The notes under the pieces are model-generated. The model had not been told where the DNA came from and ran no database searches. It saw nothing but the letters and a program-made list of their open reading frames with translations. Of a stretch of DNA of 64,000 nucleotides, positions 40,226 to 52,321 are shown piece after piece (position 1 is the stretch's first letter; each line of letters starts with the position of its first letter). Source of the DNA: Ichthyophthirius multifiliis (Eukaryota > Ciliophora > Oligohymenophorea > Hymenostomatida); contig NW_004085967.1 in the NCBI RefSeq assembly GCF_000220395.1, positions 62,001 to 126,000 on the forward strand. The letters are read 5' to 3'. Made by a program: the position numbers and the translations under genes.

Positions 40226-42425
40226 TCAATTTGATTTTTGTTAGATATAGTTAAGTAAATATTTAGATTCTTCAATTGTTTACTCTTTTTCTGCTTTTAT
40301 AACTTTATATTAGATTTCAAGTTAATTATTAAAATTCTTTTTTTCACAAATTATGTTAAATTTGAATCTTTTATATTAACACTATTCATACTATCTTTAT
40401 AATAATTTAAAGTTATTATTGACTATACATCCATTTACCCATTAAGCATTCTTTTCTATTTAATAATAAAAAAAAATACATATATAAAAAAAAACAAAAC
40501 AAAAAACATAAAATTTCAGTAGAAATAGAATCGAAAATCAAAACAGGAATTGTTGAAGTAGAATCTTAAATATGAGCTTTTAATAATAGTTTAAGTTAAA
40601 CCTAAGTATAACTATTACAGAATTAACAATATTATTGTTAATTTTAATTATTTTCTTAATATATTTTCTTTTTGCAAATCTAGCAAACATAATAAATAAG
40701 CTTTTTATCTAATTATAATTATACTAAAAATGCATAAACTTAATATTTTTTTTTTATAAAATCATTGTTATGAGTTTAAAATTCTTCCTATATTTACTTC
40801 AAATTCTTAATTTCAATAAACTCGTAAGGTTTATTGATTTAAACTTCATTTTTTACTTAAGGAGTTTAAGGAGGTAAACAATATTAATTTATGTCTTCAT
40901 TTTCTAAATAAATAATACAAGAATTTTTAGTTGCTTTTAATTAATTTTAATAATTGTAATAATTTAAATTGAAGTTTTTAAAAAGAATGACTTTGTTTAA
41001 TTCTAATTATTTAATATGTTGATTTTCAAATACTACAACTTTTATTTAATTCATTCCTTTATTATCAACAATAGTTAGATATTTTAAACCTTTTAAAGTA
41101 TGCTAAATATGCTTTTTTTTATAATAAAAGTTAAAATATGATTTTAAAAAAAGTAGATTACTTAAATAACTCCTTTAAAATTTACAAATTAATTGGTTTA
41201 ATTTTTTATTTCAATTTCATTCAATTCTTGAATAGTATATGTTTATTAACTTTATTACATTTAGATTTCTTATTTACAATAACTTTAATCATCTAAAAGT
41301 TCAGCAATTTAATGTTCTTTTAACTTAATTTTACTTGTTTATTGTTAAATTTAGATGGTTTTAGTTTAACTATTTCTACAACTGATTATTTCAAATTAAG
41401 AACTCTTAGAAAATTATATTTATAATTAGATTTTATCAGATTCTTTCTATTAAATAATTTAAAGTATCCCCCCAACAAAATAATAACATTTATTAATTTT
41501 GATTAATTAATAATAATATTCAGAATCCTTCCAGAACACTAAATTTAATTAACTTTTATTCTCATCTTAAATTTAGATAAAAAAATATCTTTAATAAGTT
41601 TTTCCTTTATATAATTATGATTTTTTTACAACTTTTCCTTTGATTTTATAATCCTATAAACACATACCAAATTTAAGATCTTTTATTTATATTAATTTTA
41701 AACTTTCTAAAAATTTAATGCCTGAATTTTATATCTTTTTTATTTATTTATTCATTTTTTAAACATAACTTTCAAAAGTAAAAATAGAATTAATATTATT
41801 TCTCTATTAAGAATTAGAATTCAAGTTTAGTAATTATTTATTATTGTTGATAACTATTTCGCAATTAGTAATTTGGTTTTTTATTTTTTAATTCTATTAT
41901 TCAATTAAAATTCGTTCTGTATTATTTTTCATTTCATCATCGTCCTCTATTGGTTAAATTATTTTATATTTTGTAAGTTTCAAACATATAAGTTTTTCAT
42001 TATCTTTTAAATTTTAATTTGAATAATAAAAAATTATTATTATTAATAAATTTATAATTATTTTAATTATTAATATACTATATTAAAAAATTATATTACT
42101 GTCGTTTTATTGTTCATAATATGCAGTAAAATCATAAGCTTTTATAGTATCGTTTTTTTTTATTTAAAATAAATTGCTTTTGTTTTTTATATCAAAAACA
42201 AGATACAAAGATATATGCTTATTATCTATTAAGCATTCAAAACTTTTTTTGTTAATAATATATTATATTATATTAAATAAATAAAATATTTATTTTCAAT
42301 TACGCAAAATAACTTAAATTATCATTATAACATTATGTAATCATGTTTGAAAGAATTCTTATATTAACCAGTTAATTATAATAGTTTAATTGTTTTAAGT
42401 TATTTTAAAATGGAAAGTTTTCCAT
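40226..42425 (-). CDS. RFA1: Replication protein A large subunit (RPA1/RFA1)
   Basis: Large subunit of the single-stranded-DNA-binding RPA complex, needed for replication, repair and recombination. ATG 42423-42425 gives MENFPFQNNLKQLNYYN; an intron joins this to FECLIDNKHISLYLVFDI. DBD-A: LKFGMCLQDYKIKGKVVKKS, RYFFIQIQDENKSQLNLVFW, KINKCYYFVGGIL. DBD-B: FVNFKGVIQ, then YLTIVDNKGMNQIKVVVFE. DBD-C has the zinc motif CQICKKKI..YCQFCNSYTQ, followed by LLLKAHIQDSTSTIPVLIFD. After another intron come KRFKFNIICEKKNFNN and YKVIKAEKEQTIEES, the expected C-terminal helix, then TGA 40226-40228. At about 620 residues it is a usual RPA1 size. The N-terminal domain is shorter than in yeast. It is divergent from UTP15, with a shared 500-bp upstream region. 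Confidence 0.92.
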
Positions 42426-42925
42426 ATTAATTGGTTTTAATTTATTAGATTTGCTTTTTTAATATAATAATTATATTTTATAACTTTAAAAATATTGTAT
42501 TTTTTACTAATTATATTACTAAAAAATTCTTACGAATTAAAAGGATTAAATATTTTTACTACACAAAAAACATAATTTGAAAAATAATAAATATATATAT
42601 AAATAAAAATAGAAATTTGTAAAAAAGATATTAATCATATAATTTAAATTTAAAAATATATCCATTTTTAATATAAAATTTTAAATATCAATAAAATAAA
42701 TAAATAATAAAAAAAAAATATTAAATAAAAATTAATTAATTAAATTATTATAATTTATAAATATTAATAGAAATTTTGATATTTATTATATTTTATTTAT
42801 ATTTTATTTTATTTATTTTTTCAAATATATTTCTATTAGCCGATAAAATTAAAATTATTTTAATTTTACTAATTTTGTATTTAGATAAAAGTAATTAAAT
42901 CCCCAAAAAATATAAATAAAATAAA
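42426..42925. promoter_or_regulatory. Shared upstream region of RPA1 and UTP15
   Basis: Five hundred bp of A/T sequence separates the start codons of two divergent growth-related genes, so it probably acts as a bidirectional promoter. No specific motif could be identified by eye. Confidence 0.45.
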
Positions 42926-43631
42926 ATGTAATAACAAAACTACAAACCTCTTCAAATAAAAAAGTATTAAAACAAATCATCAAAAATCATAATAATATAT
43001 ATATTAATTAAATAGATTTGCTAAAAAGGCAATAAGCGATACACCAGAAAATAAATATTGGAAAAAATTTAAAGTAAAACAAATTAATTTAAAATAAGGA
43101 TAATAATTAAAACATAGGTATAAAATAATAAAACCTATTCAAATGCGATAAGTAAAGTTTTTAATGGATAAAATTAAAAATAATTATTTAGCTATACAGA
43201 TGGAAGAATTGTAAAACACAATATATATTAGCATTAAGTTTATTTTTTATAAATTTAATTTATCATTAAATTAGGTATTTATATATAATTCAATAAAAGA
43301 TAAAATTAAATTTGAATTTGATAAATTTAAAGACAAAGTAACAGGTTTGACATTAAGATAAGATGGTAAAATAATAAATAATAATATTTATTAAATTGTA
43401 CATAAATTATTAAATAAAAAAGCTTAATTAATTGCTACTGCAGAATCAAATGGAATAATAAGAGTATTTATAAAAATGTTATTTAAATAAAAATAAAATA
43501 TAGGTATTTGATATAAAAAGAAAACATCAATTAAGAGAATTTAATTTTCATAAAAAACCTGTTTATGCTCTAGACTTTGTTAAAGGAGAAAGTTTATTAT
43601 TTTCTGGATCTGATGACTATGTAAATATAAA

Positions 43632-43680
<49 letters not shown>

Positions 43681-45054
43681 TATTTAATATATATTTATTT
43701 TAATATATTTATCATATTAAACTAAGAATGTCAAATTATTTGATGTTGCTGCTAATAGTATTATTAGAACTTTGCCAGAAGCACATACAGATTATATTAG
43801 AAGCATTTCTTATATCCCTAATACCGATAAAAACATACTTACATCAAGTTATGATGGTAGTATTCATTTATTTGATTTTAATGATAAGTCAAAAGTACTT
43901 TTATTTATATTTTTTATTTTTAATTTTTTTTTTATAAAAAAAACCATAAAGAAACCTTAACTATAATTTAATCATGAATTACCAGTTGAAGAAATTACTA
44001 TATCTCCTTCAGGATTTTCCTTTTGTTCTGTTGGTGGAACTAATACTAATATATGGGATATTAGAAATGGTAAAAGTATAGAATAAATGAATAATAATTA
44101 AAAGACTGTTACTTCTGCTAGATATATAGGTAATGGAGATAGATTAATGGTTGGTTCAGTTGATTAAAGTATGAAAATCTACAGAACAGATACTTATTCA
44201 TTAACTCATTAATTTAAGTTACCTAATCCTATCCTTTCATTTGATATGTCTTTAAATACTAAATGCTTTTTAGTAGGAATGTCGTAAAATTATTGATTTA
44301 TATATATATTAGTTTTTATATTTTTTTTTTTATAATTTTTTAAAAGTGATGGATCTTTAGAAATAAGAAGTAATTTAAAAAAGTTAGGTGAATAAATAAA
44401 TAGTGAAGATGAAGAAGATGAAAATAAAGAATTAACAAATGAATTTATTCCTGACTTTTTAAGAAAAACTGGTGTAGAAAGAAGAGTTTAAAGTTATAAA
44501 TATTTCAATAGAGGTATTTATGAAAAATAATAATAATTTGATGTAAAGTATGAGGAAAAGAAAAACAAGAAAGTGAATTAATATGATAAGTATTTAAAAA
44601 AATTCCAATATAAAACTGCTATGCTAAAAGCTATTGAGTCTAAATAAAACGATGTTGTTATTGCTTTATATGAAGAATTATTGCAAAGAGGAGAAGTATC
44701 AAATGCTTTTAAAAACCTTGATTAAGTAATATTATTTAATATTAAATTTAATTTTATATTTATTTAAAAATAAAATATTAAGAATTAGCTTTCTATTATA
44801 TTTTAATTTATTGCTAAAAAAATATCAAATCCTAAATTTTAAGATGTAGCTATTGATATGTTAAATATTCTTATAGGTATTTTTTGTTTTAAATTAGCAT
44901 TTAATTTTTTTATAATTTAGATTAATATAATGTTTAATGTGATTAATTTTTAAATAGCATAAAAGATGTTTTAGTTAATGAAATTGAAACTGAAAAAATA
45001 TTATTAGAACTAAATGGATAAATAAATACAATAATTAATAATGGAATTTTATGA
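42926..45054 (+). CDS. UTP15: U3 snoRNP protein UTP15 (WD40)
   Basis: Component of the t-UTP/UTP-A complex of the small-subunit processome, acting in the nucleolus on pre-18S rRNA. ATG 42926 gives MQQQNYKPLQIKKYQ, matching the usual YKP start. WD40 blades follow across several introns: AISKVFNGQNQKQLFSYTDG, KPVYALDFVKGESLLFSGSD, VKLFDVAANSIIRTLPEAHT, DYIRSISYIP.., ILTSSYDGSIHLFDF, ISPSGFSFCSVGG, NIWDIRNGKS, RLMVGSVDQSMKIYRT. The C-terminal UTP15 domain is clear: FQYKTAMLKAIESKQNDVV, LYEELLQRGEVSNAFKNLD and VNEIETEKILLELNGQINTI, then TGA 45052-45054. Introns are A/T-only, one with (AT)n at 43636-43678. N-terminal exon joins near 43.2-43.5 kb are approximate. Confidence 0.92.
43636..43678. repeat. 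(AT)n tract inside an intron
   Basis: About 20 AT dinucleotides within a UTP15 intron, just after the exon ending LFSGSDDY. Confidence 0.85.
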
Positions 45055-45189
45055 AAATAAAATAAAATTAAATAAAATAAAATAAAATAAAAATAAAAAA
45101 AAATATCTTTATTATATTAATAATCATTTTGTTATAAATAATTATTAAATATATTTTTATAAAAAAAAAAATATTAAATTTTACAGAAA

Positions 45190-46373
45190 ATAAATTCTTT
45201 TAAATTATAATATGCAAATTCTATGTTTAGATAAACACTTTATATATTAGACATCTATACTAAACAATTTTTTTTCTATAGCTTCATATAGTAATATAGC
45301 ATATTGAAATTAATAATATTTTATAGTGTTTTTATATTGATTATAATATATTTATATATTTTTATATTTTTTAATTAATTCTTTAAAATCTTCTTTATTT
45401 TAAATATTTTCTTTTTTTCTTTTTTTCTTAATTCTTTTATTATTATATAATATAAACAATTTTTTTATTTATTTTTTAAAATCACTTTTTTATTTATTAC
45501 TTTATTCAATTTAAAAATACTAAATAAATATATTGATTAAATATTATATAAATCATATTTTTTTTTAATTAATTAAATTTATCTGTAAATTATTATTATA
45601 TTCAATTTTTTTTAAATTATAATAAGACATCTGACTTTTTAAATATTAGCATTTATTTTTAGTAACTTTATTAAGAATCATTTGTTTCAATAGTATTATT
45701 ACTATTATTTTTTGATAAATTTTTTCGTTTTTATAATTATAAATCAATATATATTTACTTTTTTAAGAATATAATTATTTTAATTATTATAAATAGTCAT
45801 TGTTTAGATTTTAATTTATACTTTTATTATATTATTTATTTATAATATGTATATATAATAAATCCTAAAATTTATTATATTTTGTATAAATATTATTTTG
45901 TTATATTTATTTAATTTTTGAATATTAATTAAGATATTTCTGTAGATTTTTTATATTTAATTTCATTTTAACTATACTTTCTGATCTGTTTTTTATATAA
46001 TCTTAATATTATTTTGTTTAGTTTTATAATATTTTTCCTTTCTATATATCTTTTTAATATTAATTATTATTTTTTATAGTTATTTAATTTTATTATGTTT
46101 AAATCCTTTAAGAATATGCTTTACTTCAGAGTAAATTATATTAATATAGTTAAATATCCTTAATATAATTTTTTTCTTGAAACTTTTAGAGGTGAATATA
46201 AATTTTTTAACTTAAAATTTGAGAATTTATATTTTTATTATTATTTAAACAAAAATTTATTTAAAATTAAAACTTATTAACAATTTCATATTTTTATTTT
46301 TTTTAAAAATTTATTCAATAACTTCAATATAATTAAATTGTAAATCTAAAAAACTTAAATTTATATTATTCAT
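45190..46373 (-). CDS. Probable basic helical protein, unknown; exon structure uncertain
   Basis: Not recognised. A minus-strand ATG at 46371-46373 gives MNNINLSFLDLQFNYIEVIE. Downstream, codon-like blocks recur: LKNLYSPLKVSRKKLYQGYL, NNYKKQQLILKRYIERKN, LYKKQIRKYSQNEIKYKKS. Near the 3' end comes the most convincing block: KEDFKELIKKYKNIQIYYNQ, YQFQYAILLYEAIEKKLFS, VQYIKCLSKHRICIL. At least two or three introns are required and the stop codon is not fixed. The end coordinate near 45.19 kb is a guess, tail-to-tail with UTP15. The helical, Lys/Tyr-rich character would fit a coiled-coil or microtubule-associated protein. Confidence 0.45.
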
Positions 46374-46794
46374 TTCCTTGAATATTTCTAATCAAATTAT
46401 AAAATAAATATATTTTCATTATATATTATATTAAAATGGAATTAAATATATAAAAACATTTTGTAAATCTGATAAATATAATTATTTATTTATATTTTTA
46501 TTATCTATATAAACATATCATTTTTTTTATTATTTTATATAAAATAAATATATATTAATAATATAAAAATATAAATAAATATATTTTTTTCGTATAATAT
46601 TTTATTTTTATTTATTTATTTTATATATATAAAAAAATAATATATCTTTTTTTTTTTATTTTTCTTTTTTTTAATAAATATTTTTTAAATTAATTTATAA
46701 AAAATTTACAAATATAATTTTTATTATATTTAATATTTCTTTTTAATATATAATATAAATTATAAAAATATATTTTTTTCTAATTTATATAGTA

Positions 46795-47659
46795 ATGTAA
46801 ATTAATTAATCTGAAATTTAAGATTTAGAACAATTTTAAAAAGAAATAATTATTCCTCATTCACATACTTTATAAGATATATTAAACTTATAAAATAATT
46901 CTAGAGAAAATTCATTATTATCAAAAATATAAAACCATAGTATTTTAATTAAATACAAAACTTTTGTATTTAAAGAAAATAAATAAAGGTAAAGAATGTT
47001 TTAGAACATATATATTAAATGGGGAGATATTACCAATAATAATTATAATTAAGCCTAATATTGAAAAAAATTAAGAAAATTTAATTAATTTTATGAAAAA
47101 TTGCATGATATAAATTTAGTTTTATTAAAATTAAAATTAAATATAATCTTAATCTTCGTATGATTAATGCAACTAATTTATATAATTAGATTAATTAGGA
47201 CAGTAATAGATTCATAAATAATATATTTTTAATCAAAAATCTTACCCTGATTAATATTATTTTGATTAGGAAAATAGAAATATATATTTTTTCATTAAAA
47301 TGCCAATTCGTAAAAAAATATATATATGTTTTCAATTTTTTACATATAAATTATTTTAGATTTACCTTCTGAGCTAATTAATGAGAATATTAATTTATTA
47401 ATTTAATTAAAATACTAAATATTTAATGATAAAGATTAATAATTAGATTAACTTTTTACTTAAAACGAAGAATAGTTTTTAGAATTCATTATAAACGAAG
47501 ACAGTGCATTAAAAAAATAATAATAAATAGAAACCAATTTTACTAAAACAGTTATTTTATTAAATCCTTTCTTAATATAATATGATGATAATTAACAAGG
47601 AGATAAAAATTTTATATAAATTTCAGTAATATTCTTTTATGTTAATTATACTTTTTAAC

Positions 47660-47690
<31 letters not shown>

Positions 47691-49262
47691 TAAAACATAA
47701 TATTTAAATGTGTAATTTTATTGAAAATAATAATGGATTAAATAATATATTAAATTAGTAATGCGATAATAAAGGTATTTTTTAAAAAAAATATAAATTT
47801 ATTTTTAATTTATATTTAATTAATAAAGAATCAAATTTTATAAAGGATAAAACATTTTTAATAGACTAAATAGATTTTGTTTTAAATTAAACATAATCAA
47901 CATTTATTTAAGGTTTTTAATTAAAAAAAAAAAAAGAATTTAATATATAAAATTAATAATAGAAAAAAATTTAATCGGGAAATAAAATTATTAACTAAAA
48001 TCAATTGACAATTATTTTGATTTGAAAAAATTTGAAAATAAAGTACCTTTATTAATAAATTATTTTAATTTAAAAATATATTATAATTATAGGGAGAAAA
48101 TGAAATAATTGAAATAAATCCTTATTAAGAATACACATTAGCAGTTTAATTAACTCGCTTTAATAATAAAGTAACAGAAGATTTTTAAAAATTGAAATAT
48201 TTGTAAAAATGCAATTAGTGTAATAATGATATATCATATAAAGGCATTTAAAATTTAAGTTCAATTGATTAACGTTCAATATTATCTTTATAAAACTATA
48301 ATCAAAGCTTATAATAAGGCGATTTTTAAGATTTTCTAACAATTAGTAATTAATAATAATAATAGATCTTTGATTAATAAAAACCTTATTCAGTTTCTAC
48401 ATAATAATCAGATGATTATCGAAGAATATTATTCAATAATTCTTAATTATAAGCATTTTAAGCAAATGATAAATAAAAATAATAATAATCTTTATAGTTA
48501 GTAAAAATATTTTTTTTTATTAAAAAGAAAAATATCTTTTTATAAAAAAAAAAAAAAGAAAAATGTTTCTAAACCAATAAACTAAGAATTATTTATTGAT
48601 AAAATAAATGAAGAAAATGAAATTGAAAATATTTTAAAAAAAATTTAATTAAATAAAAATTGTAATTGTTAAATATTATAAAATTTAAATTTAAATCTTT
48701 AAAACAATACTTCTTTATTAATTAGATGGTAAAGTGCCTATAGTTTTAATATATATACTATTTCTAAATATAAAATTTTATGGTAACATAAAGGAAGTGA
48801 TATCATATCTGTTTCAATATAGAAAAGTATTATATTTAATTTTATTTTGATTTGATAATTTTTCAATTTAAATAGTAAAATTATTAAATAATTAACTCAA
48901 TCAATATTATGCTTTTAAAATATTTGTTAAAAATATATCTCATACTAAACTTGATTTGAGATTATAGCTTCCTTAATAGATTGTTAATTATTAGAATAAA
49001 AATCATAAAGTAATTGCTATTTTAAAAGAAGAAGAAATTGATTTCGGGTTATTTTATTAATATATATTTTAAAGAAATTTAATTTTAAACTAAAAAAATA
49101 TATAGAATTATAGAACCTGGGGAATAAAAATTTAATTAATTTGAATATTTTATTTTAAATGAAGGGTTTTTTAAATTAGATGAAATTATTTTTATAGATA
49201 AGAATTCATAAAGGTAAATTAAAGCTGAAATAAATATATTTGAAGTTATTAATTTGACATGA
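46795..49262 (+). CDS. Divergent protein, possibly TRAPPC13-like (DUF974)
   Basis: ATG 46795 gives MQINQSEIQDLEQFQKEI; TGA is 49260-49262. Clear exons: RTYILNGEILPIIIIIKP, DLPSELINENINLLIQLKY, KTVILLNPFLIQYDD, GENEIIEINPYQEYTLAVQL, a Q-rich segment, NTSLLIRWQSAYSFNIY, YAFKIFVKNISHTKLDLRLQ and IIEPGEQKFNQFEYFILNEG. The last blocks look like tandem immunoglobulin-like beta domains. Their order (a strand with LxIRW, then FKIxVxNxS, then a C-terminal strand pair) resembles TRAPPC13 of the Golgi/ER TRAPP complexes. The similarity is by eye and weak; other beta-rich trafficking proteins are possible. There are at least six introns, including long poly-A ones near 47.66 and 48.55 kb. Confidence 0.55.
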
Positions 49263-49496
49263 AAATTTTTTTTTGGTTAAATAACTTATAAAAATAAAAT
49301 AAAAAACTAATCATCGAGAATTTTTAATATAATAAATTTATTTTATATTGAATGTAAATATAAAATTAATAATATTTATTAATTTAAAAAAAAAATTAAT
49401 AAACAATTATATTTATTTATATAAAAATTTTATTTATTTAATTTTTTAAATTTTAATAAAATATTTTGCTTAATTCATAAATAAAAAGTATTTATA

Positions 49497-50829
49497 TCAA
49501 CTTTACTTAAAAAAATATAATAAGAATGTTAACATCAAACCAAGTTAACAACAACCAATTAATCCTAAAATAATATATTTTTTATTATTTCCAATATCTT
49601 ATATTTAACTAATGTTTAATTAAAATTAGAAAATTAATTATATAGTTAATATATATTAACCCTAAAATATTCATTACAATAAATATAGATGAATTTAAAA
49701 GCCCATAAACAAGAGATAAAACTTTCATCCACTAAACAATTTTAATTTTAATATAAATAAATAAATAGAATTTTGATAAAAATACATATAATGGTATCAT
49801 ATTAAAAACAGCAACAATTATAAAACATCCCATGGAATAACCATAAAGACATATTATCTTTCAGTTATTTTAAGTAATTTTATAATAATATTTTTTTACT
49901 TCAAATACTGAAACATCACCTCCAAAAAACTTTATCAAAATACAAAGAACTATAGGAAATCCTATTCCAAAGCTATAAACCTATATATTTTTAATTAAAA
50001 TTATAATCTATAATTAAAATTTGATATATTTTACAATAGCAGCTGCAACTGGTAAATAACTAAAATTTACTTTGTAATTATTTTTTTCCTTAATATAATA
50101 ATTATTAATACATTTAACTAATTCATATATAAATTACAGAAATATATTATGATAAATTTCCACATGAATAAAGCATAAATATCAATGTAGTTAATATCCA
50201 AAAGGGTCCCCATCTGTGTTTTCATATTTTATAGAAAAAATTATATATTAAAGTTTTTTAACTTATTAAATATAATAATTACAAATCAGGTTTTTATTTG
50301 ATAATATTTAAAAAATCTGGCTTTATTGGTAAAAAGCAGCTTTTTACCCTTTATTTTATTTCATTACTTGTTATGTTAAAATATGGCTAATAGTATCTTT
50401 TTTAAAGAAATATATTTAAAAATTAAAAATATAAATTAATTAAACATATAAATATATAATTTAAATATATAAAATTAAAATATTATATTTTATACTCTAA
50501 TTGTAAAAATCCACATATTCCAAGTTATTATTTCTTAATTTTATATTATTTATTTTATATAAAAAATGTATATACTTTTTATAAATATATATTTTTTTAC
50601 TTGCATTTAAAACCTAATTATATCATTAGTTTCGTTTGTTGAATTTTATTTTTAATATTCAATATCGACTTATTTATTAGAATATTATATTTAACTATTA
50701 TCCTTTTAAATATAAAATTATTAAATATAAATTAAATTAAATTCTTATTTAAATAATAATTTAAACTGAAGGTCCATATAAATCTTATGGCTAATCATAT
50801 CCGCTATCATTATCAATTTTATAGTCCAT
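49497..50829 (-). CDS. Yip1-family (YIPF1/2-like) Golgi membrane protein
   Basis: Multi-pass membrane protein of the Yip1 family, which acts with Rab GTPases in ER-Golgi traffic. ATG 50827-50829 gives MDYKIDNDSGYDQPQDLYG, an acidic/aromatic N-terminus usual for YIPFs. Later exons include TYFKRYYQPYFNIT, RVKSCFLPIKPDF, then DPFWILTTLIFMLYSCGN, matching the family phrase DLYGPFWI.TTL.F. After that come LYGYSMGCFIIVAVFNMIPL (the Yip1 GYS motif), QWMKVLSLVYGLLNSSIFIV and a last hydrophobic helix near GLMLTFLLYFFK, giving about five TM segments. TGA at 49497-49499 is the preferred stop. The last intron boundary is uncertain, as both frames stay hydrophobic. Confidence 0.8.
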
Positions 50830-51523
50830 TTTTAAGATTTTAAATATTTATTTTTATTTTTTTTATTTTATTTGATTTTACTTTATTATTTTATATGTAT
50901 TTAAAAATTAAATTGAATTATGAAATATAAATAAAAAAATAGTATTTTTTTTTTTTTTTTAATAATAAATTAAATTATTTTAAAATTAAAAATATAATTA
51001 TCTAAAATATTTAATTTTACATATAGTTATTTTTTTTATTTAATTTAAAAATTTATATAATTAAAAAAATTTTTGTTAAGAAATTTATCATAATTAAAAT
51101 AAATAATAATATTTTTTAATAATTCAATTTTTTATTATCACAAAGTATTTTAAAAAAAGGTTCATTATATAGATTTTAAATTTAATACTAAAATTTGTAT
51201 ATTTTAAATTTTATTTATTTTTTTATTAACCTAAAAGTTAATTTTGTATAAAAATATTTTATTTATCTAAATTTAAATCAAATATATTACTTACATATAA
51301 ATACGAATAATAATTAAAATTTATTAAAAATATATATTATTTAAATACTTTATAAATTAAAAGAAAAATATTGAAATAAATTATTTTATAAAAACATATT
51401 CCTATTTTAATAGTTTTTATATTAGTCTATAAATTAAACTATTATAAGCTATTTTTTTATTTTCAATTCTTAAAATAAAAAAACAAATACATATTTTTTT
51501 AGTTTATAAAATAAATAATAATT
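50830..51523. other. Intergenic
   Basis: About 0.7 kb of A/T between the YIPF start and the LIN9 stop. Nothing recognised. Confidence 0.6.
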
Positions 51524-52260
51524 TCACTCATTTTAATCTTTTTAATTTGTATTATAAATAATACTTTTATTAGTTTAAATTAAATTTTAATTAGTTAAAT
51601 TATTAATATAAGTATTAATTGAGCAGTTATTATTGCTAAAATTATCATTTTAATTTGCTATAATATTTTATTTATTTTTATGTTTTTCTAAAATATCAAA
51701 TACAACATTATTGATTTCTTAATAAAGGTCTTAATTTTAATTGAAAATACTACAATATAAATTATTTAAAAAATTATTATTTTTTAATTAATAACTATCA
51801 CCTGAATAACAAAGTGACTTAAAAATTCCCATGCAATTATATATTATATTAATTAAATTTCCATATCCATTTGTGCTTTAATTGTCTTCTAATTCTTTTA
51901 TATATTCTTCTCCTTTTTCAGATAGCACTTTTTATTATTCTTTGATTATCATATCGGAAACATTTTAAGATATATTTTCCTTTGAAAAAAAAAAAAATCC
52001 TGAAAATATATAATATAAATTTACTTCTAATGTTTTTAAAGAAATTTATTTAATTTCAGTTATCAAGTTTTAATCATTTTATTAATTATCTAATTCGTTT
52101 TCAATTTAGGTTAATGGAATTTACAAAATTTGAGTTAAACTATTGGCAATTTAGTTTTAATCTTTATTTTAAAATAATTAATATAGAATTAAAAATAATA
52201 AGAGAAAAATATAAATATAAATATATATAAAAAAAAATAAAAAAAAATATTTAAATATAT

Positions 52261-52321
<61 letters not shown>
